A stretch of 28,938 bases of DNA. Origin: Alphaproteobacteria bacterium. Its GTDB lineage: Bacteria; Pseudomonadota; Alphaproteobacteria; Bin95. The stretch covers positions 1-28,938 of the forward strand of contig JAJECF010000213.1 in the NCBI GenBank assembly GCA_022822125.1, in the 5' to 3' direction. Numbering within the stretch: position 1 is the first letter of the stretch; each line of letters opens with the position of its first letter. A model generated the notes under the pieces. It saw nothing but the letters and a program-made list of their open reading frames with translations, was not told where the DNA came from and searched no databases. A program made the position numbers and the translations under genes. This document shows positions 22,613 to 28,938 of the stretch, in pieces.

Positions 22613-23488
22613 CTAGGCCGCCTGCGGTCGCTCGCCCTGGATCTGCGTGCGGTGGAGGCGGCGGCGCGTTGAGGCGTCGAAGGGGTCGCGGCGATGCATG
22701 GTGCAGCGATTGTCCCACAGCACCACATCGCCGACCTGCCAGCGGTGGCGGTAGGTGAAGCGCTCCTGCTCGACATGGGCCCATAACTCGTCCAGCAGGG
22801 CCTCCGACTCCGAAACCTTCATGCCCTCGACATAGGAGTTGAGGCGCCGGCCGAGATAGAGCACCGGCCGCCCGCTCTCCGGATGCACCGGCACGGCCGG
22901 GTGGCTGGCGCCCGGCGCCTGGCTCACATCCACCACCTCGTCGAAGCCCGCGCGCAGATAGCCGCCGGAATTGACGCTCGAATCGTGGCGGACGCTGGCG
23001 GAGTCCAGCCGGCTGCGGAGCGCCGCCGGCAGCGCTTCCAGCGCGGCATACATGTTCAGGAACCAGGTGTCGCCGCCCTCCGGCGGGATCTCCAGCGCGT
23101 AGAGCGCGCTCGCCTTGGGCGGGCGCTCCTCATAGCTCATGTCGGTGTGCCAGGACGCCTCGCCCGCCCCGAGCGAGCCGATGGGCTTGCCGTCCTTCAC
23201 GATGTTGGAAATCACATAGAGTTCCGGCACGCCCTCCACCATGGTCTGGCCGTTCTCCATGATCGGCGCATGGTCGAGCTTGCCGAAACGCGAGGAAAAG
23301 GCGACGAAATCCGAATCCGTCAGCTTCTGCCCGCGAAACACCACCACGCCATGCTCGATCCAGGCGGCATGGATGGCGGCGAAGGTCTCGTCATCGAGCG
23401 GCCGGGACAGGTCCACGCCCTCGATCACGGCGCCCAGCGCGGCCCCTGTCGGCGCGGCTGCGGCGATCTGCTCGACACCTTCCGGCAT
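22613..23488 (-). CDS. TauD/TfdA-family Fe(II)/2-oxoglutarate-dependent dioxygenase
   Basis: The 291-residue protein has the TauD fold signatures: N-terminal GAALGAVIEGVDLSRPLDDE and HGVVVFRGQ, the metal-binding H-x-D in ASWHTDMSYEERPP (~residues 114-116), the distal His in LWDNRCTMHRRDPFD (~264) and the 2-oxoglutarate-binding Arg in RRRLHRTQI. It hydroxylates a small substrate with oxygen, releasing succinate and CO2; relatives act on taurine, 2,4-D, alkyl sulfates or other acids, and the substrate cannot be read here. Start ATG 23488 has GGAGG upstream. It lies 101 nt downstream of the transglycosylase gene, the last of a minus-strand run, and is convergent with selB across a repeat-rich gap. 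Confidence 0.9.
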   Translation of the reverse strand: MPEGVEQIAAAAPTGAALGAVIEGVDLSRPLDDETFAAIHAAWIEHGVVVFRGQKLTDSDFVAFSSRFGKLDHAPIMENGQTMVEGVPELYVISNIVKDGKPIGSLGAGEASWHTDMSYEERPPKASALYALEIPPEGGDTWFLNMYAALEALPAALRSRLDSASVRHDSSVNSGGYLRAGFDEVVDVSQAPGASHPAVPVHPESGRPVLYLGRRLNSYVEGMKVSESEALLDELWAHVEQERFTYRHRWQVGDVVLWDNRCTMHRRDPFDASTRRRLHRTQIQGERPQAA

Positions 23489-23589
23489 GGCTCCGGCCTC
23501 CTCGTTCGACGATGTGCTGCAATGTCGGGCAAGAGGCCCGGCAGGTCAATGCGCCATGCCGGCGCTCCCCGGCGGGAGCGGCTGCGCGC

Positions 23590-24210
23590 TCAGCTGCAGA
23601 AGGGCCAGATCTGATACCAGGAGTCGCAGCGGAAGCTGGCTTCGCAGCGGTCAAGCTGGCTCCGGTAGCGTTTGGCGGTGCCGGCGACCTTGCCGGCGAT
23701 GGCCTTGAGCCTGGGCTTGTTCTTCCACTTGCCGCTCCGATAGCCGCCGCGGCCCTCGTGATAGGCGAGATACAGTGCATAGGCGTCAGTGTAGGCAATG
23801 CCGAGCTGGCGGTGCGTCTTGCGGTTGTACCAGCCGATGAAATCGAGCGCGTCCTCCATGTCGGTGCGGCTGCGGAACAGCCCGCCGCGCTCGTTCGTGT
23901 ATTCCTCCCAAGTGCCGTCCAGCGCCTGCGCATAGCCCTTGGCCGACGTCTGGCGCCCCCACGGAATGAACCAGAGCCATTTTCTCGGCGGCCGCACATG
24001 GCTGCGATAGCTCGATTCGTGGCGCACGAAGGCCATCTGCACCGCCACGGGCGTGCCCCATGCGCGTTCGCTGGCGCGAGCATGGTCGTACCAGTCCGGA
24101 TATTGCTCGAACACGGAGCACAGATTGCCCTGGTCGTCGGGCGGCGTCGTCGCGCAGCCGGCCGCCAGCAGCGCAAGGCCGGCGGCGAGCCCTTGCAGAA
24201 TCCGGACCAT
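23590..24210 (-). CDS. Lipoprotein with transglycosylase SLT domain (lytic transglycosylase)
   Basis: The 206-residue product begins [20 protein letters not shown], a lipoprotein signal with the lipobox LAAGC, so it is probably membrane-anchored in the periplasm. The lysozyme-like SLT domain follows: FVRHESSYRSH with the candidate catalytic Glu, SAKGYAQALDGTWEEY, DALDFIGWYNRK, and LYLAYHEGRGGYRSGKW. Paired Cys near the C-terminus (DRCEASFRCDS, PFCS) may form disulfides. It cleaves peptidoglycan between MurNAc and GlcNAc. ATG 24210 overlaps the hisI stop by one base (TAATG), indicating coupling. The frame is open upstream into hisI, but the lipoprotein signal fixes the start. Confidence 0.87.
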   Translation of the reverse strand: MVRILQGLAAGLALLAAGCATTPPDDQGNLCSVFEQYPDWYDHARASERAWGTPVAVQMAFVRHESSYRSHVRPPRKWLWFIPWGRQTSAKGYAQALDGTWEEYTNERGGLFRSRTDMEDALDFIGWYNRKTHRQLGIAYTDAYALYLAYHEGRGGYRSGKWKNKPRLKAIAGKVAGTAKRYRSQLDRCEASFRCDSWYQIWPFCS

Positions 24211-24560
24211 TACGGCGCGCTTTCCCCCATCCGTCGGAAAAAGCAGCTCCGGGCGCCGGTATGGCAGGCGGCGCCGGTCTGCTCGATGAGAAGCAGGACC
24301 GTGTCGCCGTCGCAGTCGAGCCGGCATTCGCGCACCTGCTGGATATGTCCCGAGGTGTCGCCCTTGCGCCAGAAGGCCTGCTGCGAGCGCGACCAGTAGC
24401 AGGCGCGGCCCGTGCGCAGCGTCTCGGCGAGCGACTCCCGGTTCATCCAGGCCATCATCAGAACCTCGCCCGTGTCATACGCCTGGGCGACAGCGGGGAC
24501 GAGGCCCGCCTCGTTGAAGCGCACGTCGGCAAGCGCGGCGGGTTCGAACGGCGCGGTCAT
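24210..24560 (-). CDS. hisI: Phosphoribosyl-AMP cyclohydrolase
   Basis: The 116-residue protein is a stand-alone HisI, without the HisE domain. Motifs are [37 protein letters not shown], the Mg-binding [13 protein letters not shown] and the zinc-ligand region [13 protein letters not shown]. It opens the ring of phosphoribosyl-AMP in histidine synthesis. Its ATG overlaps the upstream LLM gene's stop by 4 nt and its stop overlaps the transglycosylase start, so it is co-translated with functionally unrelated genes, away from any other his gene in the window. Confidence 0.95.
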   Translation of the reverse strand: MTAPFEPAALADVRFNEAGLVPAVAQAYDTGEVLMMAWMNRESLAETLRTGRACYWSRSQQAFWRKGDTSGHIQQVRECRLDCDGDTVLLLIEQTGAACHTGARSCFFRRMGESAP

Positions 24561-25513
24561 GGCAGGACCCGCGCCATGACGTTTTCGCGGAAGCGGTCGA
24601 TGGCGTCGAAGGTCTCCTCCAGGCTCGGGCGCAGGAAGTTGAACATGAGCCGCGTGACCCCGATCTCCCGAAGCGCGGCGGCATCCCCGGCCACCTGCTC
24701 GTCCGTGCCTGTCATGATGAAGCGGTCGCCCTCGTCGTTCCGGCGCGAGAGGTCTTCGCGGTACCAGTTGGCCGAGAAGGCGAGGCCGATCTCAGCCGGG
24801 TCGCGGCCGATCTTCTCCGCCTCGGCGCGCATCCGCACAACGCCGGCGGCGAAGCGCGCGGGCGTGTCCAGCGGGTGGCGCGGATTGGCGCCGATGGGGA
24901 ACCAGACATCGGCATGGCGCGCCGCGCGGCGAAGCGCCGGCCCGCTCTCGCCGCCGGTCCAGATCGGCGGGTGCGGGCGCTGCACTGGCTTCGGCTCGAA
25001 GATGATGTCGTCGAACGCCGCGAACTCGCCCGCCATGGCCGGATTATCTTCGGTCCAGAGCGTCTTGAACGCCTCCAGATATTCGCCGGTGACGCGCCCG
25101 CGGGCATCGAAATCCGGGGCGCCGATGGCCTCGAACTCCTCGCGCAGCCAGCCTGCGCCGACGCCAAGGTCGATGCGCCCGCCGGAGAGCACGTCCATGG
25201 TCGCCACCGCCTTGGCCGTGAACACCGCCGGGCGGTGCGGCGCGACCATGACGGAGGAGAGGATACGCGCCTTGCGGGTGACCGCCGCCACATGGGTCAT
25301 GAGGATGAGCTGGTCCATGCAGTCGCCCCAGTCCCCGGTCAGCTTGCCGGAAACATCGTAGGGATAGCGCGAGGCGTAGCTTTTCGGGATGACGACGTGA
25401 TCGGGTATCGCGAGGCGGACGAAGCCGCTCTCCTCCGCCTTTCCGGCCAGCGCCTTTATGGCTTCCGGGGTGGCCATAGGGCCGCGATTGGGAATGCTCA
25501 GACCGAATTCCAT
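24557..25513 (-). CDS. Luciferase-like monooxygenase (LLM) family oxidoreductase, F420-type
   Basis: The 318-residue TIM-barrel protein has LLM signatures: [76 protein letters not shown] and [20 protein letters not shown]. This resembles the TIGR03619-type F420-dependent group, but FMN or F420 use cannot be decided from sequence. Start ATG 25513 follows GGGAG and matches the family N-terminus; the longer frame to 25582 crosses the divergent gap. It heads the run with hisI, the transglycosylase and the TauD-type dioxygenase, and is 68 nt from a divergent second LLM gene. Substrate unknown. Confidence 0.88.
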   Translation of the reverse strand: MEFGLSIPNRGPMATPEAIKALAGKAEESGFVRLAIPDHVVIPKSYASRYPYDVSGKLTGDWGDCMDQLILMTHVAAVTRKARILSSVMVAPHRPAVFTAKAVATMDVLSGGRIDLGVGAGWLREEFEAIGAPDFDARGRVTGEYLEAFKTLWTEDNPAMAGEFAAFDDIIFEPKPVQRPHPPIWTGGESGPALRRAARHADVWFPIGANPRHPLDTPARFAAGVVRMRAEAEKIGRDPAEIGLAFSANWYREDLSRRNDEGDRFIMTGTDEQVAGDAAALREIGVTRLMFNFLRPSLEETFDAIDRFRENVMARVLP

Positions 25514-25581
25514 GGGCGCCGCTCCCGGCTGTCGTGTCTCTCGGGTATAGTCGCCCCCGGATATAGCAGGAGCGGCGGGCA

Positions 25582-26523
25582 ATGGGCATCGGTGTCGGGC
25601 TGGGGCTGGCGGATTTTCCGTTTTCGGATGCGCGCGCCTTCTGGCGCTGGGTCGATCTCTGCGAGGAGGGCGGCGTGGATTCGCTCTGGCAGACGGATCG
25701 CCTCGTCTCCCGGCAGCCGATCCTGGAGTGCATGAGCGCCATGGCGGCCATCGCCGGGCGCACGCGGCGGATCAAATTCGGCATGAATGTGGCCTCGGTC
25801 GGCCTGCGCGACCCGCTGCTGCTCGCCAAGCAATGCGCCACCATCGACATGCTGAGCGAGGGGCGGCTGCTGCCGGCCTTCGGCGTCGGCAGCCCGCGCG
25901 GTCCCGAATGGCAGGTGCGCGGCGAAGCCTTCGACAAGGGCGCCCGCCGGACCAATGAAGGGCTGGAAATCCTCTCCCGCCTCTGGTCGGAGGAAAAGGT
26001 CAGCTTCGAGGGCGAGTTCTACGCCATGAAGGACGCCTCGATCTCGCCGCGCCCGGTGCAGGACCCGCTGCCGCTCTGGATCGGCGGGTCGAGCCGGGCC
26101 GCCATCCGCCGGACGGCGAAATGGGGCACAGGCTGGCAGGCGGGCGGCGAGGCGCCGGAGGAAGTGGGGCCGGTGGTGGCCGCAATCCGCGACGCCGCCG
26201 AGGCCGAGGGCCGGCCGTTCGACTCGGAGCATTTCGGCACGGGGCTGAATGCGCGTTTCGGCTCCTGGGACGAGCCGCTGGTGGCGAAGGCGGCCGACGC
26301 CCAGATGAAGCGCACCGGGCGCGACCCGCGCCGGCAATGGGCGGTGGGCGGCCGGGACGACATTCTCGCGCGCATCGCCGCCTTCGTGGACGCCGGCATC
26401 TCCAAATTCATCCTGCGCCCGATGGGCCGCGACGACGAGGAGATCATGGCCCAGACCCGCCGTATCGTGGAGGAGGTCGTACCGGCCGCGGAAGCGCTGC
26501 GGGGAGACCGCGCCGCCGCATAG
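25582..26523 (+). CDS. Luciferase-like monooxygenase (LLM) family flavin-dependent oxidoreductase
   Basis: The 313-residue protein has GIGVGLGLADFPFSDARAF, LWQTDRLVSRQPILECMSAM, IKFGMNVASVGLRDPLLLAK, LSEGRLLPAFGVGSPRGPEW and RPVQDPLPLWIGGSSRAAIR, matching the LLM TIM barrel. It is clearly a different subfamily from the divergent neighbour: it shares only the general layout. Start ATG 25582 follows AGGAG at 9 nt. The 68-nt gap to the other LLM gene must contain both promoters. It probably reduces or oxygenates a small substrate using FMNH2 or F420; which is unknown. Downstream are REP-like repeats. Confidence 0.87.
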   Translation: MGIGVGLGLADFPFSDARAFWRWVDLCEEGGVDSLWQTDRLVSRQPILECMSAMAAIAGRTRRIKFGMNVASVGLRDPLLLAKQCATIDMLSEGRLLPAFGVGSPRGPEWQVRGEAFDKGARRTNEGLEILSRLWSEEKVSFEGEFYAMKDASISPRPVQDPLPLWIGGSSRAAIRRTAKWGTGWQAGGEAPEEVGPVVAAIRDAAEAEGRPFDSEHFGTGLNARFGSWDEPLVAKAADAQMKRTGRDPRRQWAVGGRDDILARIAAFVDAGISKFILRPMGRDDEEIMAQTRRIVEEVVPAAEALRGDRAAA

Positions 26524-26541
26524 GGTCTGTGGCGGCGACCA

Positions 26542-26581
26542 CCCTTCGATACGCGCCCGCTGGCGCTACTCAGGGTGAAGG
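26542..26581 (+). repeat. REP-like element A, copy 5
   Basis: CCCTTCGATACGC, core GCGCC-CGCT-GGCGC and GCTACTCAGGGTGAAGG. The core bases differ from copies 2 and 3, yet remain complementary. Confidence 0.85.
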
Positions 26582-26599
26582 CAGAGCTCCTGGAACTTC

Positions 26600-26640
26600 C
26601 TCATCCTGATACCAGCGGTCGTTGATCGGAACCGATGGCG
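26600..26640 (-). repeat. Repeat C, copy 2 (inverted relative to 22373-22407)
   Basis: CTCATCCTGATACCAG followed by CGGTCGTTGATCGG and ATGGCG is the inverse of repeat C copy 1, with one mismatch over 32 bases; six bases (CAGGAT) next to the shared part are missing in copy 1. Confidence 0.75.
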
Positions 26641-26672
26641 CGGCGCCTCCCTGTCGTAGCCCCGGTCCTTTG

Positions 26673-26700
26673 TCCTTATCCCGAGTAGCAGCGCCAGCCG
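26673..26700 (-). repeat. REP-like element A, copy 6 (half element)
   Basis: TCCTTATCCCGAGTAGC and a degenerate core AGCGCCAGCCG are present, but the TATCGA flank is missing; copy 7 follows after 6 bases. Confidence 0.6.
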
Positions 26701-26706
26701 CACCAT

Positions 26707-26746
26707 CCTCATCCCGAGTAGCGGCGTCAGCCGCGTATCGAGGGAC
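26707..26746 (-). repeat. REP-like element A, copy 7
   Basis: CCTCATCCCGAGTAGC, core GCGGC-GTCA-GCCGC and GCGTATCGAGGG. It lies 16 bases from ettA's stop codon. Confidence 0.8.
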
Positions 26747-26761
26747 GACCGGACTTTCGTT

Positions 26762-28444
26762 TTACCGGCGCGTCAGCGGCTTGTAGCGGATGCGGTGGGG
26801 GCGGTCGGCGTCCGCGCCGAGGCGGCGGCGGCGGTCGGCCTCGTAATCGGCGTAGTTTCCCTCGAACCACTCCACATGACTGTCGCCCTCGAAGGCGAGG
26901 ATGTGGGTCGCGATCCGGTCGAGGAACCAGCGGTCGTGGCTGATGACCAGCACGGAGCCGGCGAACGCCAGCAGCGCCTCCTCCAGCGAGCGCAGCGTCT
27001 CGACATCGAGATCGTTGGTCGGCTCGTCGAGCAGCAGCAGGTTGGCGCCGGATTTGAGCATTTTCGCCAGATGGACGCGGTTGCGCTCGCCGCCCGAGAG
27101 GGAGCCGACCTTCTTCTGCTGGTCCGGCCCCTTGAAATTGAAGGTGGAGACATAGGCCCGGCTCGCCACCTCGCGCGCGCCGAGCGCGATCATGTCGAGC
27201 CCGCCCGAAATCTCTTCCCAGACCGTCTTGTCGGCGGCGAGCGCGTCGCGGCTCTGGTCCACCGCGCCGATCTTCACCGTCTCGCCGACCCGGAGCGCGC
27301 CGTTGTCGGGGGATTCCTCGCCGGTCAGCATGCGGAAGAGCGTCGTCTTGCCGGCGCCGTTCGGCCCGATCACGCCGACAATGCCCGCCGGCGGCAGGCG
27401 GAAGGAGACGCCCTCCATCAGCAGCCGGTCGCCGAACGCCTTGGCCACGCTCTTCGCTTCGATCACCACATCGCCCAGCCGCGGCCCCGGCGGGATGACG
27501 ATCTCGGCCGTGTCGAGCGCCCGGCGCGCGCCCTCCGCCAGCAGTTCGTCATAGGCCCTGAGCCGCGCGCGGCTCTTCGCCTGCCGGGCGCGCGGGCTCT
27601 GGCGCACCCATTCGAGCTCGCGCTGCAACACCTTTCGCCGCGCGCTCTCCTGCTTCTCCTCCAGCGCGAGCCGGCGCTCCTTCTGCTCCAGCCAGGAGGA
27701 GTAATTGCCCTCGAACGGCACGCCCCGCCCGCGGTCCAGCTCCAGGATCCAGCCGGCGACATTGTCCAGGAAGTAGCGGTCATGGGTGACGGCCACCACC
27801 GTGCCCTCATAGCGCTCCAGGAAGCGCTCCAGCCAGGCGACGCTCTCCGCGTCCAGATGGTTGGTCGGCTCGTCGAGCAGCAACAGGTCGGGCCGGGAAA
27901 GCAGCAGCCGGCAGAGAGCCACCCGCCGCCGCTCGCCGCCGGAAAGCGTGGCCGTGTCCGCGTCGCCCGGCGGGCAGCGCAGCGCATCCATGGCGATCTC
28001 GACGGTGCGCTCGAGCTCCCAGCCATTGGCCGCGTCGATCCGCTCCTGCAACTCGCCCTGTTCGTCGATCAGCGCCTCCATTTCCTCGGGGGAGAGATCC
28101 TCGGCGAAGCGCGCGCTCACCTCGTTGAAACGCTCCAGCAGCCGGGCCGTTTCGGCGACGCCCTGCATGACATTGCCCATCACGTCGCGCCCGGGGTCGA
28201 GCTCCGGCTCCTGCGGCAGATAGCCGACGCGCACGCCGTCCGCCGCCCAGGCCTCGCCGTCGAACTCGGTCTCGATGCCGGCCATGATGCGCATGAGCGT
28301 CGATTTGCCGGCCCCGTTCGGCCCGAGCACGCCGATCTTGGCGCCCGGCAGGAAGGCGAGGCGGATATTGTCGAGCACCTTGCGCCCGCCCGGATAGGCC
28401 TTGGCGAGCCCGTGCATCACATAGACATATTGGTGTGCAGCCAT
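26762..28444 (-). CDS. ettA: Energy-dependent translational throttle protein EttA (ABC-F ATPase)
   Basis: The 560-residue protein has two ABC domains: Walker [10 protein letters not shown] (~39-47) and GPNGAGKTT (~350), signatures LSGGERRRV and LSGGERNRV, and Walker [13 protein letters not shown] and [12 protein letters not shown]. The linker between them ([18 protein letters not shown], then [18 protein letters not shown]) is the ABC-F P-site tRNA-interaction motif, and [13 protein letters not shown] and [13 protein letters not shown] match EttA specifically. No transmembrane segments are present. EttA binds the ribosomal E site and gates entry into elongation according to the ATP/ADP ratio. 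MAAHQYVYV from ATG 28444 matches homologues; ATG 28456 adds four residues and is not excluded. Length matches E. coli EttA (555). Confidence 0.95.
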   Translation of the reverse strand: MAAHQYVYVMHGLAKAYPGGRKVLDNIRLAFLPGAKIGVLGPNGAGKSTLMRIMAGIETEFDGEAWAADGVRVGYLPQEPELDPGRDVMGNVMQGVAETARLLERFNEVSARFAEDLSPEEMEALIDEQGELQERIDAANGWELERTVEIAMDALRCPPGDADTATLSGGERRRVALCRLLLSRPDLLLLDEPTNHLDAESVAWLERFLERYEGTVVAVTHDRYFLDNVAGWILELDRGRGVPFEGNYSSWLEQKERRLALEEKQESARRKVLQRELEWVRQSPRARQAKSRARLRAYDELLAEGARRALDTAEIVIPPGPRLGDVVIEAKSVAKAFGDRLLMEGVSFRLPPAGIVGVIGPNGAGKTTLFRMLTGEESPDNGALRVGETVKIGAVDQSRDALAADKTVWEEISGGLDMIALGAREVASRAYVSTFNFKGPDQQKKVGSLSGGERNRVHLAKMLKSGANLLLLDEPTNDLDVETLRSLEEALLAFAGSVLVISHDRWFLDRIATHILAFEGDSHVEWFEGNYADYEADRRRRLGADADRPHRIRYKPLTRR

Positions 28445-28543
28445 GGGGCCGCTCATACCCTGCCGCCCGCTTCTCCGCAACGCACCGGCGCGCCTGGCGG
28501 CGACCGGCTATACTCCGCCGACGACGCAAGGGGGAGGACGGTC

Positions 28544-28938
28544 ATGGACGTCCCGTTCGGCGGCGGCTGCGCGTGCGGCGCCATTCGCTACCAGGTCAAG
28601 GGCGCGCCGGTCTATATGGGCAACTGCCATTGCCGGGACTGCCAGCAGGCGACCGGCAGCGCCTTCTTCCCGGCCGTGGCGGTCCGGGAGCGGGAATTCA
28701 GGCTTCTCGGCGGCCAGCCCGCCTGGTTCGAAAGGCTTGCCGACAGGGGCCACCCCATGCGCCGCGCCTTTTGCCCCGAATGCGGCTCTCCCGTGTTCCT
28801 GAAAAACGGGGCGTCCGAAGGGGTGCGGGTGCTTTACGCGGGAAGCCTCGACGATCCCGGCCTGTATCGGCCGAGCCGGGACATCTTCGTCGGCAGCGCG
28901 CAGGCCTGGTGCCCGATGGACCCCGACCTTCCCAAGGA
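28544..28938 (+). CDS. GFA-family (CENP-V/GFA domain) zinc protein, 3' truncated by window edge
   Basis: ATG 28544 follows GGGGGAGG and the frame runs open to the window end (131 complete codons). Cysteine pairs that bind the structural and catalytic zinc are visible: GGCACGAIRY, NCHCRDCQQATGSAFF and FCPECGSPVF. This is the beta-tent fold of the 'glutathione-dependent formaldehyde-activating' family. Many members have no proven formaldehyde role, so the name should be used with care. It diverges from ettA with a 99-nt gap. Later segments (AGSLDDPGLYRPSRDIFVGS, QAWCPMDPDLP) match the usual C-terminal half, so only a short tail is likely missing. Confidence 0.9.
   Translation, partial: MDVPFGGGCACGAIRYQVKGAPVYMGNCHCRDCQQATGSAFFPAVAVREREFRLLGGQPAWFERLADRGHPMRRAFCPECGSPVFLKNGASEGVRVLYAGSLDDPGLYRPSRDIFVGSAQAWCPMDPDLPK

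Noticed and set aside
24211..24327. Longer N-terminus for the transglycosylase gene
   Set aside because: The extension overlaps hisI and would bury the lipoprotein signal, which starts at 24210.
22373..26640. Composite transposon defined by the inverted repeat C copies
   Set aside because: No transposase is encoded between them, the genes look native in composition, and a related short copy lies outside the pair; kept only as a low-level observation.

Overview
The window is GC-rich, tightly packed bacterial DNA. Protein types and architecture (Slam-like outer-membrane protein, cytochrome c', branched-chain-type ABC uptake operon with acyl-CoA ligases, EttA, GFA protein, REP-like palindromes) suggest a heterotrophic alphaproteobacterium, perhaps of the Rhodospirillales; the placement is an inference. 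No rRNA, tRNA, CRISPR array, phage gene or transposase was seen.

Layout. 1-549: the end of a Slam-type outer-membrane protein followed by a 30-residue membrane peptide. 644-2393 (minus): a cytochrome c' and an acyl-CoA dehydrogenase-fold protein that closely resembles 3-sulfinopropanoyl-CoA desulfinase (Acd). 2436-5603 (plus), divergent from it: a small unknown protein, a family I CoA-transferase-like protein lacking the usual catalytic Glu, a two-domain MaoC-type hydratase and a hot-dog thioesterase. 5624-7904 (plus): a secreted pentapeptide-repeat protein and a CLC chloride channel/antiporter with CBS domains. 8086-8728 (plus): an MNT/HepT toxin-antitoxin pair. 8801-18303 (minus): a long run reading, in transcription order, acyl-CoA synthetase, livG, livH, livM, substrate-binding protein, livF, PaaK-like ligase, a small antitoxin-like ORF and a methylisocitrate-lyase-like enzyme. 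18558-21790 (plus): selA-selB, the selenocysteine insertion machinery. 21791-22612: a repeat-rich gap. 22613-25513 (minus): LLM oxidoreductase, hisI, lytic transglycosylase lipoprotein and TauD-type dioxygenase. 25582-26523 (plus): a second LLM oxidoreductase. 26762-28444 (minus): ettA. 28544-end (plus): a GFA-type zinc protein cut by the window edge.

How the genes fit together. The dominant theme is uptake and CoA-dependent breakdown of small organic acids. The ABC importer is encoded with two different AMP-forming ligase-type proteins, and a separate CoA-transferase/hydratase/thioesterase set lies opposite the desulfinase-like gene. If that gene is a true desulfinase, its propionyl-CoA product could enter the methylcitrate cycle, for which a lyase-like gene lies about 6 kb away; this link is inferred.

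The most unusual non-coding feature is a family of short REP-like elements. They have conserved flanks and a variable but self-complementary core, and all seven copies lie in gaps between convergent genes.
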